64,000 nucleotides of DNA from Aliivibrio_A sp016764915. GTDB lineage: Bacteria; Pseudomonadota; Gammaproteobacteria; Enterobacterales; Vibrionaceae. A program made the position numbers and the translations under genes. Shown here in pieces: positions 8,411 to 16,771 of this stretch. Position 1 is the stretch's first letter; each line of letters begins with the position of its first letter. The stretch is from assembly GCA_965224595.1 (NCBI GenBank), contig OZ245057.1, positions 744,001 through 808,000 of the forward strand. The letters run 5' to 3'. Below the pieces are notes generated by a model. That model saw only the letters and a list, made by a program, of their open reading frames with translations, did not search any database and had not been told where the DNA came from.

Positions 8411-8641
8411 ATGAATAGAAAACAATTTTGGATCAGTACACTGTTAGGATCCGCAGTAATGTCTTTTTGTATGTCAGGGCTGATATCAGCTATTATTGGT
8501 GGGGTGGAACACTTTTCTCTTAATAATTGGATGAACAGTTATATTATTGCATGGCCAATTGCACTGACGGTGAGTGCCACTATTCTGCCTCAAATTAGAA
8601 AGTTCTCATTTTGGCTTGCGGCAATAGGAAGTGCGAAATAG
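8411..8641 (+). CDS. Small two-helix membrane protein, DUF2798-like
   Basis: 76 residues with two hydrophobic helices: about residues 10-33 (STLLGSAVMSFCMSGLISAIIGG) and 44-60 (IIAWPIALTVSATILP), joined by a short polar loop (FSLNNWMNSY). This pattern matches the DUF2798 family of small inner-membrane proteins, whose function is unknown. AGGA lies before the ATG. Divergent from the LysR gene. A perfect 9-bp hairpin follows the stop codon. Confidence 0.75.
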   Translation: MNRKQFWISTLLGSAVMSFCMSGLISAIIGGVEHFSLNNWMNSYIIAWPIALTVSATILPQIRKFSFWLAAIGSAK

Positions 8642-8660
8642 AGCGAAAAAGTCGCTCTAT
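8638..8660. terminator. Hairpin between two convergent small genes, probable shared terminator
   Basis: ATAGAGCGA, 5 bases, TCGCTCTAT: a perfect 9-bp stem with a short loop overlapping the stop of the 8411 gene and 12 bases from the stop of the 8672 gene. T runs are weak on both sides, so it may be a modest bidirectional terminator or an mRNA 3' end. Confidence 0.5.
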
Positions 8661-8671
8661 ATAAAAGTGTC

Positions 8672-8881
8672 TTACCCTTCCATCCAATCCATGTTTGGAA
8701 GTTCATCAAGATGAGCTGAGTAGCGTTTTAAATCAAATTCAGCACCATTTTTCATCACATCAAACACTTCAATCGCTAATGCACATGCCATGCCTTGCAG
8801 TGCTTCTTCGCGCGGCGTACCGGTCATCACTAAGCGCATCAGTGTCTCTTCGGTCATATAGTCATCTTGTGGTTCGGTCAT
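8672..8881 (-). CDS. Small acidic protein of unknown function
   Basis: 69 residues, acidic, no membrane segment: begins MTEPQDDYMTEETLMRLVM and has a conserved-looking core TGTPREEALQGMACALAIEVFDVM followed by LDELPNMDWMEG. I do not recognise the family. Its size, start with a good context and convergence with the 8411 gene at a shared hairpin suggest a real gene. No functional claim is made. Confidence 0.6.
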   Translation of the reverse strand: MTEPQDDYMTEETLMRLVMTGTPREEALQGMACALAIEVFDVMKNGAEFDLKRYSAHLDELPNMDWMEG

Positions 8882-8988
8882 TTTTTTATCTCATTAAATA
8901 TTTTGCGTCACTATGCCACAGCCAGTTATCTTTCACACATTTTTTCAGTTATCGTTCACCATTGGCTTGATCAGTAAAGAGGCTGGCA

Positions 8989-9471
8989 GTGACAAAACCA
9001 ACAGATATCCAGTATATCTTACTCGCTGATGATGCGGATGTACTTAAAGTAGTGAGCCGCTGGTATTACGATGAGTGGGCTGCAAAGATCCCAGGGATTA
9101 GCATTAACACCATTAAAAAGAACCTTTCTCAATATACTAATCGTGATTGCGCACCATTATTAGTCGTGGCTGATGATGACGGTGAGTTTGTTGCCGCAGC
9201 TGAGCTGAAAATTCGAGAGATGTCGATCTATCCAGACAAAGAATTTTGGATCGGTGGGGTATACGTTACCGAGTCACACCGGGGAGACGGACTAGCCACT
9301 CGTATGGTGAAAGAGGTGATCCGTCGTGCTAAAGAGATAGGTATTGAAACTCTACATTTACAGTCACAACAATTGGATGGAGGCATTTACACCAAGGTGG
9401 GATTCAGACCGATTGAGCAAGTGGTTTATGCTGGCCATCATGTTGTCGTTATGGAGTATAAATTAACGTAA
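8989..9471 (+). CDS. GNAT-family N-acetyltransferase
   Basis: 160 residues from a GTG start at 8989, with AAAGAGG seven bases upstream. The GNAT acetyl-CoA motif is clear: VYVTESHRGDGLATRMVKEV (motif A, R/Q-x-x-G-x-G/A) near residues 90-110, followed by ETLHLQSQQLDGGIYTKVGFRPIEQ (motif B), where a Tyr-x-x-x-G-F stretch is typical. It should move an acetyl group from acetyl-CoA to an amine on an unknown substrate in the cytoplasm. Stands alone, upstream of the CsrB-like RNA region. Confidence 0.85.
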   Translation: MTKPTDIQYILLADDADVLKVVSRWYYDEWAAKIPGISINTIKKNLSQYTNRDCAPLLVVADDDGEFVAAAELKIREMSIYPDKEFWIGGVYVTESHRGDGLATRMVKEVIRRAKEIGIETLHLQSQQLDGGIYTKVGFRPIEQVVYAGHHVVVMEYKLT

Positions 9472-9548
9472 AAACAGAGATTTCATTTGAATACTTATGC
9501 AATTTAATTGAGTATCGAAATAAGCCGATAGTGCTTGACCACTAGCAG

Positions 9549-9566
9549 TGTAAGAGATCTCTCACA
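9549..9566 (+). promoter_or_regulatory. GacA/UvrY (VarA)-type binding site upstream of the CsrB-like RNA
   Basis: TGTAAGAGATCTCTCACA is an 18-bp palindrome with one mismatch and fits the TGTAAG-N6-CTTACA consensus of GacA/UvrY/VarA boxes (last half CTCACA). A second half-like GGTAAGAGA follows at about 9572. The distance of ~185 bases to the RNA start is typical for csr small-RNA genes. Confidence 0.82.
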
Positions 9567-9700
9567 TGAGTGGTAAGAGATGACTCTGTTTGAAAATAAT
9601 ATTCCTTACTGATTCTGATTAACATGTTGTTTATTAAGACTTTTGATTTGTACTATGTTTTATATCAATAAATGGTAATTAAAAATGTGATCTTTGTTCA

Positions 9701-9728
9701 TTGCTGATTTATGACAATCGAGTAATCT
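9701..9728 (+). promoter_or_regulatory. Candidate sigma-70 promoter of the CsrB-like RNA
   Basis: TTGCTG at 9701-9706 and TAATCT at 9723-9728, 16-base spacer, placing the start near 9735. Both hexamers differ by one or two bases from consensus. The position agrees with the first AGGA motifs of the RNA. Confidence 0.5.
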
Positions 9729-9734
9729 AGTTGG

Positions 9735-10100
9735 TGTCGGAAGGATACTGACTAGGAATAGGAACCTAAACCAAGGATTTGGTAAGTCTTAGGATGAGAC
9801 TGCGGTAGTTCAGGATGAGTTATCGACACGGATAGAAAATGGACTCCTCTAGGATAGAGGCAAGGAAAGCACTTCAGGATGAAGTAAAGGACACCACTCA
9901 AGGAATAAGTGAGAGAGTTAATACCGGATGTATTAATAGGTCATGGATTAGGCCAAGGACACCGCTAGGAAAGCGATGTAAAGGAATAAGCTTAGGATAA
10001 GCATGCTATCAAGGATTTGATGCAGGGAGCACTTTAGTAGCTGGATTGCTGCAAGTAAGACTTTAGGCCCGTTATGCGAAAGCATATCGGGCCTTCTCTT
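9735..10100 (+). ncRNA. csrB: CsrB-family regulatory RNA that sequesters CsrA
   Basis: About 365 bases with no convincing reading frame but sixteen AGGA motifs plus one AGGGA and several CGGA/TGGA, spaced 10-25 bases apart and mostly flanked by short complementary segments that would put them in hairpin loops (for example CTCTAGGATAGAG, ACTTCAGGATGAAGT, GCTTAGGATAAGC). This is the hallmark of CsrB/CsrC/RsmZ RNAs, which titrate the mRNA-binding regulator CsrA. It ends in a strong terminator (10065-10094) and has a VarA-type box upstream. Vibrios usually have several such RNAs; which one this is cannot be told here. Confidence 0.93.
10065..10100 (+). terminator. Terminator of the CsrB-like RNA
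   Basis: AGGCCCG-TT-ATGC, GAAA tetraloop, GCAT-AT-CGGGCCT, then TCTCTTT. Long GC-rich stem with a stable GNRA-type loop. Confidence 0.92.
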
Positions 10101-10256
10101 TGGCCATAATAATCAATAACACTTCTAATACCCCGCACCCGCTGATTAATCAAACAATTAAATCTCGTGTTTTCAATCATTTGGTATAATATCAAATGAT
10201 ATTGATAAAATTCGCAATGTTGTTGTCGAAAAAGCTCAACAGTTCTGGAGTATCTA

Positions 10257-10817
10257 ATGAAAAAATGCCTTTCCCTCATCGCCCTTATATTACTGGCCAG
10301 TGTCAACGTTTATGCTACAAGTAACGAAACCACAACAACAAAGCATGACGTTGCAACCATTGAGAGTGAAACCAAAATGCTAATGAGTGATGATGGAAAG
10401 CTTATCTTTGGCGAAGAAGAGTGGGTATATTTTTCACAAGTAGATGCCTCTTTTAAAGCTAGGGTTGATACCGGAGCGACCACATCATCGGTAAGTGCCA
10501 TTGATATTGAAGCTTATAAAAAGGGTGGCAAAAGTTGGGTTAAATTCAAGTTGCCCAATGCCGATAACGCAGTAAATGATTTTGATCTTCCTGTTAAACG
10601 TTGGGTTAAGATTCGTCAATCGTCATCAGACACATTACACCGCCGAGCAGTGGTTGAACTTGATATTCAAATTGGCAATTATAAAAGCATCACCGAATTT
10701 ACCTTAACGGATAGAGAGCATTTAACCTTTAGCGTATTGCTGGGTCGAAAGTATTTCAGTAATGTGGCGATAGTCGATGTGGCAAAACGTTACGTACAAC
10801 CAAAATTTAAAAAGTAA
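10257..10817 (+). CDS. Retropepsin-like aspartic protease (ATP-dependent zinc protease / RimK-associated family)
   Basis: 186 residues. Signal peptide (KKCLSLIALILLASVNVYA) predicts export. The core contains VDTGATTSSVSA near residues 72-83, a D-T-G-A catalytic motif of retropepsin-like proteins, then RRAVVELDIQIG and SVLLGRKYF (a hydrophobic-hydrophobic-G motif). It matches the family annotated as putative ATP-dependent zinc protease (DUF785). Members are often next to RimK-like genes; none is here. It follows the CsrB-like RNA and overlaps the convergent 10807 gene by 11 bases. The exact substrate is unknown. Confidence 0.85.
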   Translation: MKKCLSLIALILLASVNVYATSNETTTTKHDVATIESETKMLMSDDGKLIFGEEEWVYFSQVDASFKARVDTGATTSSVSAIDIEAYKKGGKSWVKFKLPNADNAVNDFDLPVKRWVKIRQSSSDTLHRRAVVELDIQIGNYKSITEFTLTDREHLTFSVLLGRKYFSNVAIVDVAKRYVQPKFKK

Positions 10818-11712
10818 GCTTGATTGAAATCGGGCAGTGATCAGAGAGTCGATACTGTTCGAGGTCGCTGCTGCTAAAAAGCCTCTGTTTGAAGGAATCA
10901 TTGACCATCTGTTTGACTAAGCTCTGACTGATTAAAATATGATCGATGTGAGTTTTATACTGTTTAACATACCAACGTTTACTCTTTTCCTTGATATGAG
11001 CAGAACGACACTGGCTAACGTGTCCAATGCCTGTTTTCACCATTGTGTTGTTTATTTCCTGCCAAAACCAATCATTTTCATTAATTAAGTGGCGATTAAA
11101 GTCGCCAAGCACAACAAAATGGCTCTGTTCTTCTTCACGTTCAGTCACCCATCGGTTGATAACAGAGGCTTGTTGAGAAAGACGCTTGCAGCTTACCCCT
11201 CTGATGGTCTTTTTAGAGTGGCAACCGCTTTTTAAATGAACAATTAACACCCTTACGGATGACTGTTCTGGCATTAACAGAGTGACGTCCACTCCGTATC
11301 GCAAATTATTATTAGCCGTTACATCTAAAGCAAACAGATCAGGATGACGCAAGTAGTCAATCTTCTTTTTAATGGCAAAGCCGACATACTGTCTCCAATC
11401 GGTATCAACATTCCCGATGATTGATCGTGAAGAGAGCTCGATATTATAAAGGTTAGGGTCAAAAACCAATGCAGCAGAATTAAGATCAGCAACTTCTTGA
11501 AAAGCAATGAAATCAGCATTAACAGATGTAATGATGGAATTGAGTGCAGAGTAATCTGCAGGGGTTCTTCGTGCTTCTTGCCGGGTGGATTGATTATCTA
11601 ACCACTGCAGGTTCCAAGTCGCGATAGTGAGCTGCTCAGCTTGAGTGTAGGCATTTATTGAGGCGAAAAGAAACCAGCCAGTGATAAGTTGTTGGCGTAG
11701 CTTCTTGTTCAT
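10807..11712 (-). CDS. Secreted endonuclease/exonuclease/phosphatase-family protein
   Basis: 301 residues. N-terminal signal peptide (LITGWFLFASINAYTQA), then the DNase I-like fold with its usual landmarks: TIATWNLQWLD, DFIAFQEVADL (metal-binding Glu), VVLGDFNRHL (Asp-x-Asn) and the C-terminal LSDHCPISI (catalytic Asp-His). The family includes nucleases, phosphodiesterases and sphingomyelinases; export suggests action on extracellular nucleic acid or phosphate esters. Several cysteines (GCHSKK, VSCKRL, SQCRS) could form disulfides. Tail-to-tail overlap of 11 bases with the retropepsin-like gene; 18 bases from the stop of the GST at 11731, in the same direction. Confidence 0.87.
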   Translation of the reverse strand: MNKKLRQQLITGWFLFASINAYTQAEQLTIATWNLQWLDNQSTRQEARRTPADYSALNSIITSVNADFIAFQEVADLNSAALVFDPNLYNIELSSRSIIGNVDTDWRQYVGFAIKKKIDYLRHPDLFALDVTANNNLRYGVDVTLLMPEQSSVRVLIVHLKSGCHSKKTIRGVSCKRLSQQASVINRWVTEREEEQSHFVVLGDFNRHLINENDWFWQEINNTMVKTGIGHVSQCRSAHIKEKSKRWYVKQYKTHIDHILISQSLVKQMVNDSFKQRLFSSSDLEQYRLSDHCPISIKLTF

Positions 11713-11730
11713 CGCTCGATTCCTAAGTGT

Positions 11731-12342
11731 TTACACTTGGGTTGATGCTCTAAGAATCATTCGTTCATACCACTCAAATAGATGTGGGTGGCTAGCGGTA
11801 ACCTCAATATCAATTCGTTGCATGAAGCTACATAGAACAAACGCAGTAATATCCGCTATGGAGAAATGTTCACCTGCAACATAAGGGTTTAAATCGAGCT
11901 GTTTATCAAGGGTCGGTAAAAACTCAATTACTCTCAGTTTAGACTCCTCGCCCCAGCTTTCAATGCATCGCTCTCTGTCTTTATAGATACCTGTAATATT
12001 ACGAAAAGCCTGCAGCGCTGGCAGGTAACCTTGCAGTTCAACCACGCGGTTCCACATCTCTATGTGTGCTTTTTCATAGGGAGTATTACCAAACATTGAG
12101 TGCTCTGAGGGGTAGAGCTCATCAAAGTAGCGACAGATGGCAACAGACTCACAAATAGAGGTGCCATCATCGAGCTCTAAAACAGGAATACGTCCATTAA
12201 CACTAAGTGCTTTGAAATCATCTGTCAGGTTTTCTCCGTCGCGAGTATTAACATGTACCCGTTCAATTTTGATGTCTTTCTCGGCGAGAAAAATTGTTAC
12301 ACGCCTTGCATTTGGAGCTGGAGCAAACTCATGAATTTTCAT
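11731..12342 (-). CDS. Glutathione S-transferase family protein
   Basis: 203 residues. Thioredoxin-like N-domain (KIHEFAPAPNARRVTIFLAEKDI; SVNGRIPVLELDDGTSICESVAICRYFDELYP) with the cis-proline and glutathione-binding E-S motif, followed by an alpha-helical C-domain with HFSIADITAFV. The ARRVTIFLAEKD form resembles the GST family that includes Vibrio and plant-type/URE2p-like proteins. Second GST of the window, not closely similar to the one at 5580. It lies upstream of and in the same direction as the EEP-family gene, possibly co-transcribed. Confidence 0.88.
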   Translation of the reverse strand: MKIHEFAPAPNARRVTIFLAEKDIKIERVHVNTRDGENLTDDFKALSVNGRIPVLELDDGTSICESVAICRYFDELYPSEHSMFGNTPYEKAHIEMWNRVVELQGYLPALQAFRNITGIYKDRERCIESWGEESKLRVIEFLPTLDKQLDLNPYVAGEHFSIADITAFVLCSFMQRIDIEVTASHPHLFEWYERMILRASTQV

Positions 12343-12528
12343 AATTTATCCTCAATTAAAGCCATTACTTATTATTAGCACAATTTTAAATAAGTGAACA
12401 AATAGTTATCATTATTATGAGCGAGAAATATCCGTCTTTTTTGGTACTACTTAGGGGTTACACTGATGTAATGAAGAGTATTGAGCGATCACATAATTAC
12501 TAACATTCTGTAACAAGATCTCAATTTA

Positions 12529-12542
12529 TTGATGATGGTCAA
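12529..12542 (+). promoter_or_regulatory. FNR/DNR-type box upstream of nosR
   Basis: TTGATGATGGTCAA matches the TTGAT-N4-ATCAA consensus of FNR/DNR/NNR with one change. It lies about 60 bases before nosR, where an activator would contact RNA polymerase, consistent with induction when oxygen is low or nitrogen oxides are present. Confidence 0.65.
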
Positions 12543-12601
12543 TTATTAAGGTGAAGAACACACATAGGCTACATCAATAAAGTGGGTTTCCGTTATAGGG
12601 C

Positions 12602-14737
12602 ATGGAGCTATTAATGATTTTTTTCCGAGTAAAAGCAGTAATCATTCAGTTGAGTATTACCCTGTTACTTCTGTGTTCATCTTTTTCTGCTACGGCTTTA
12701 TTTGTTAGCCCACCGAAAGATCCCATTCCCCTGATTCACCAAATTTTCCCAGATCTCACTCAACTCTCTGAAAAGCAGGGTGAACCACTGCTATGGACAG
12801 TTTATAAAGATGAAGAGATTTTGGGTTACGCTTTTGAAACAAACGATATAGCAAAAATCCCCGCTTATTCTGGTGAACCCGTCAATATGTTAGTGGCGAT
12901 TGACCCTGCGGGAGTTTACCTAGCTTCAAAGGTATTAGAGCATCATGAACCTATTATTTTAGCGGGTATTCCAGAGCAGAAACTGTGGGATTTTACCGAT
13001 CAATATGAAGGGTTACTGATTAAAGACAGAATCAAAGTGGGTGGAAAAATCAGCGAAGGGTACGTCCCTATTGATGGTTTGTCAGGAGCCACAGTGACGG
13101 TGATGGTGATGAATGTCGGAATTACAAAATCGGCCACCAAAGCGGCTCAATCACTGGGGATTATTAAGAAAAAATCCAATATTATTCAACCGATATCCAC
13201 CATTAAAAGTGAACTGTTCGAGCAAAAAACGTGGTTAGATTTAACGGGTGATGGTTCAATCAGAAAACTTTACTTAACCAATGAGGCTGTACAAGAGGCT
13301 TTTGTTGGAACTGACGCTGAGTCGGTTGATAACGTCCCAGCGAGTGAGAATAAAGCGCGATTTACTGAACTCTATTATGCGGTTGCTGATATTCCCACCA
13401 TAGGTAAAAACTTGTTTGGAGAATCTGATTATCAGTGGTTAGCTGGCGATCTTAAACCGGGCGAACATATTATTGCGGTTTTTGGTAATGGTTATTCGTT
13501 TAAAGGCTCTGGTTATGTTCGTGGCGGAATTTTTGATCGTATTCAAATCCATCAAAATGACAATGAAATCTCTTTTCGCGATCTCGATCATGAACGTGTT
13601 ACCGACATTTACATTGATGGAGCACCAAAATTTAAAGAGATGTCGGTGTTTAAAGTTCGAGCGCATCACGAGTTTGATCCCGGTGCCAGTTGGCAGATCG
13701 AGCTATTAATCAGAAGACAAACTGGACCAATTGATAGCCTTTTCACCAGTTTTACAGGTGAATATGACATGCTAGATAAGTATGTTGATACCCCCGCACC
13801 TATCATCCCACCACCCGAATTAACATTAACTGAGCAAGTGTGGCAAGAGCATCTGGTGGAAGTTGTAGTATTGATTGGGCTGATCATTGTGCTGCTGCTG
13901 ATCCTGTTTTTCCAAGATATATTGGTTCGCCACCCAACCTTTATGCACTACCTACGACACTCGTTTCTTGCTGTAACAGTGGTCTTCATTGGCTGGTCAT
14001 GGGGCGGACAACTTTCAGTGGTTAACGTATTTACCTTTCTACAAGCGTTGATGAAAGGTTTTTCATGGGATCTATTTTTACTTGACCCCGTTATCTTTAT
14101 TTTATGGTGTGCAGCCGCAGTAACCATTTTATTATGGGGAAGAGCGGTGTATTGCGGCTGGTTGTGCCCGTTTGGCGCGCTGCAAGAGTTACTTAATCAG
14201 TTTGCCCGTTACATCAAGATCCCTCAAGTTGAGCTTCCTTGGGCTGTACATGAACGTTTATGGGCAATTAAGTATCTTATTCTGTTGGGGCTGTTTGGTG
14301 TCTCCTTGGATTCGTTAGCTCTTGCTGAGCAATTGGCTGAAATTGAACCCTTTAAAACTACGTTTTTGCTGAAATTTGATCGTGAGTGGCCATTTATTGC
14401 GTGGGCGGTATTGTTGCTGACAGTCAATCTATTTAATCGTAAAACATTCTGTCGCTACATTTGCCCACTTGGTGCCGCGTTATCCGTGTCAAACAGCGTG
14501 CGTTTGTTTGATTGGTTAAAACGTCGTCCAGAGTGTGGTTCGCCGTGTAAAACGTGTGCGAAAGAGTGCGAAATTCAAGCGATTCAACCTGATGGTGTGA
14601 TTAACATGCGTGAATGTCACTACTGCTTAGATTGCCAAATTACTTATTATAATGATGAAAAATGTCCACCACTTAAAAAACTAGCGAGAAAGAAACGCAA
14701 GGCAAGTGAGTTGGATATTCCAGTAACAGAAATTTAA
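12602..14737 (+). CDS. nosR: NosR, membrane flavo-iron-sulfur protein for nitrous oxide reduction
   Basis: 711 residues. Signal-like first segment, then a periplasmic FMN-binding domain with the covalent-flavin threonine motif DGLSGATVT near residues 158-166. Several membrane helices follow from about residue 420, with WCGWLCPFGALQEL-type (YCGWLCPFGALQ) and CRYICPLGAAL motifs, and two C-terminal 4Fe-4S clusters (CGSPCKTCAKEC; CHYCLDCQ...C). NosR is needed for expression of nosZ and for electron supply to the reductase. First gene of nosRZDFYL. No ApbE-type flavin transferase (NosX) is in this cluster, so flavinylation must use one encoded elsewhere. FNR-type box upstream. Confidence 0.95.
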   Translation: MELLMIFFRVKAVIIQLSITLLLLCSSFSATALFVSPPKDPIPLIHQIFPDLTQLSEKQGEPLLWTVYKDEEILGYAFETNDIAKIPAYSGEPVNMLVAIDPAGVYLASKVLEHHEPIILAGIPEQKLWDFTDQYEGLLIKDRIKVGGKISEGYVPIDGLSGATVTVMVMNVGITKSATKAAQSLGIIKKKSNIIQPISTIKSELFEQKTWLDLTGDGSIRKLYLTNEAVQEAFVGTDAESVDNVPASENKARFTELYYAVADIPTIGKNLFGESDYQWLAGDLKPGEHIIAVFGNGYSFKGSGYVRGGIFDRIQIHQNDNEISFRDLDHERVTDIYIDGAPKFKEMSVFKVRAHHEFDPGASWQIELLIRRQTGPIDSLFTSFTGEYDMLDKYVDTPAPIIPPPELTLTEQVWQEHLVEVVVLIGLIIVLLLILFFQDILVRHPTFMHYLRHSFLAVTVVFIGWSWGGQLSVVNVFTFLQALMKGFSWDLFLLDPVIFILWCAAAVTILLWGRAVYCGWLCPFGALQELLNQFARYIKIPQVELPWAVHERLWAIKYLILLGLFGVSLDSLALAEQLAEIEPFKTTFLLKFDREWPFIAWAVLLLTVNLFNRKTFCRYICPLGAALSVSNSVRLFDWLKRRPECGSPCKTCAKECEIQAIQPDGVINMRECHYCLDCQITYYNDEKCPPLKKLARKKRKASELDIPVTEI

Positions 14738-14797
14738 AACGCAAAGAAACTGAAGTAGCAGTTATAAAGTCTAAAAATACAATAATGGAGAATCACC

Positions 14798-16690
14798 ATG
14801 AGTGATGACAAAACTGACTTACAACAAAATGACACATTACCTAACGCTGAACGCCGTAAATTTTTTGGTAAAACCGCAGCTATAGGTGTGGGTGTTGCCG
14901 CCGCTCCTATGACGGCAGCCATGTTTGCCACAATGGCCAAAGCACAAGCCGCAGAAATAAAAAACAGCTCGGTTGTACATCCTGGTGAGCTTGATGAGTA
15001 TTACGGCTTTTGGAGTGGAGGACACTCAGGGGAAGTTCGCATCATGGGCTTACCTTCAATGCGTGAATTAATGCGTATTCCTGTCTTTAATACGGACAGC
15101 GCAACTGGTTGGGGTTTAACGGATGAGAGTAAGCGCATTAAAGGAGACAGTGCTCATATTTTAACGGGTGATTCCCACCACCCGCACATGAGTATGCAAG
15201 ACGGCCGTTATGATGGTAAATACGTTTTCATTAACGACAAAGCAAACAGCCGAGTCGCTCGAATTCGTTGTGACGTAATGAAAACCGATAAAATGCTTAC
15301 TGTGCCAAATGTGCAGGCCATTCACGGCATGCGTGTGCAAAAAGTGCCATACACTAAGTACATTATCTGTAACAGTGAATTTGAAATTCCAATGGACAAT
15401 AACGGTAAGTCGACACTGGAAGATGTCAGTGTATACCGTTCATTGTTCAATGTGATTGATGCGGAGTCAATGACCGTGGCTTTCCAAGTGATGGTTGATG
15501 GAAACTTGGATAATACCGATGCTGATTATGATGGTAAATATTTCGCGTCGACCTGTTATAACTCTGAAATGGGAATGAACCTTAACGATATGATCACTTC
15601 CGAGCGTGATCACGTGGTGGTTTTTAATCTCGCTCGTTGTGAAGCGGCATTAAAAGCGGGTAAATTCAAAAATTATAATGGTAATGATGTACCAGTATTA
15701 GATGGGCGAAAAGGCTCTGAACTGACGCGTTACATTCCCGTTCCTAAATCACCGCATGGCTTAAACACTTCTTCTGACGGTAAATATTTTGTCGCCAACG
15801 GTAAATTATCACCAACAGTATCGATCATTGCGATTGAGAAATTGGACGCGTTATTTGACGATGAAATTAAACCACGTGATACCATTGTAGCTGAACCTGA
15901 ATTAGGTTTAGGGCCTCTTCACACTGCATTTGATAATCGTGGTAATGCGTATACAACGTTGTTTCTAGATAGTCAGATTGCGAAATGGAATATTGAAGAT
16001 GCCATTAAAGCGCACAATGGCGAGAAAGTGAACTACCTGCGTCAGAAGCTAGACGTGCATTATCAACCTGGTCATAACCACACGTCACAGGGTGAAACTC
16101 GTGATGCGGATGGTAAGTGGTTAGTCTCACTGTGTAAGTTTTCTAAAGATCGCTTCTTACCAGTAGGCCCACTACATCCTGAAAATGATCAGTTGATTGA
16201 TATCTCCGGTGATGAGATGAAACTGGTTCACGATGGACCAGCTTTCGCAGAACCGCATGATTGTATGATCGTTCACCGCAGTAAGTTGAAGCCGAAAAAA
16301 GTGTGGACACGTGATGATCCTATCTTTGCTGAGACGGTGGCAATGGCAGAAAAAGATGGCGTTAACCTAATGGGTGAAAACAAGGTTATCCGTGATGGTA
16401 ATAAAGTGCGTGTCTACATGACCTCTGTTGCGCCAACTTTTGGTATGACTGAGTTTAAAGTGAAACTGGGTAATATTGTTACTGTGGTCGTCACTAACTT
16501 AGACATGGTAGAAGATGTGACTCACGGTTTCTGTATGACCAACCATGGTGTGCAGATGGAAGTGAGCCCTCAAGCAACGGCATCGATTACTTTTGTAGCT
16601 AACAAACCAGGCGTGCAGTGGTATTACTGTAACTGGTTCTGTCATGCTCTTCATATGGAGATGCGTGGACGCATGTTAGTCGAAGCGTAA
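14798..16690 (+). CDS. nosZ: Nitrous oxide reductase NosZ (Tat-exported, clade I type)
   Basis: 630 residues. The N-terminus has a twin-arginine signal (ERRKFFGKTAAIGVG... to AKAQAAE). The beta-propeller carries CuZ ligands, visible as DSHHPHMSMQDGRYDG near residue 126 and later His-rich segments (SPHGLN, LGPLHTAFD, PGHNHTSQGET, EPHDCM). The C-terminal cupredoxin domain has the CuA site CNWFCHALHMEM. The periplasmic enzyme reduces N2O to N2, the last step of denitrification. TGGAG gives a good ribosome binding site. The Tat signal and the nosR neighbour mark the typical proteobacterial type. No nir or nor genes are visible nearby. Confidence 0.97.
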   Translation: MSDDKTDLQQNDTLPNAERRKFFGKTAAIGVGVAAAPMTAAMFATMAKAQAAEIKNSSVVHPGELDEYYGFWSGGHSGEVRIMGLPSMRELMRIPVFNTDSATGWGLTDESKRIKGDSAHILTGDSHHPHMSMQDGRYDGKYVFINDKANSRVARIRCDVMKTDKMLTVPNVQAIHGMRVQKVPYTKYIICNSEFEIPMDNNGKSTLEDVSVYRSLFNVIDAESMTVAFQVMVDGNLDNTDADYDGKYFASTCYNSEMGMNLNDMITSERDHVVVFNLARCEAALKAGKFKNYNGNDVPVLDGRKGSELTRYIPVPKSPHGLNTSSDGKYFVANGKLSPTVSIIAIEKLDALFDDEIKPRDTIVAEPELGLGPLHTAFDNRGNAYTTLFLDSQIAKWNIEDAIKAHNGEKVNYLRQKLDVHYQPGHNHTSQGETRDADGKWLVSLCKFSKDRFLPVGPLHPENDQLIDISGDEMKLVHDGPAFAEPHDCMIVHRSKLKPKKVWTRDDPIFAETVAMAEKDGVNLMGENKVIRDGNKVRVYMTSVAPTFGMTEFKVKLGNIVTVVVTNLDMVEDVTHGFCMTNHGVQMEVSPQATASITFVANKPGVQWYYCNWFCHALHMEMRGRMLVEA

Positions 16691-16771
16691 TGTTTCGCTT
16701 TCATTGATAAGAGCCCCTCGTTTTTATTGTAAAGATGGAGGGGTCCTATCGTTATCAAAAGAGTACTCTGT

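Noticed and set aside
10034..10306. 90-residue minus-strand frame across the CsrB-like terminator
   Set aside because: Overlaps the RNA's terminator and the start of the retropepsin gene; no family features.
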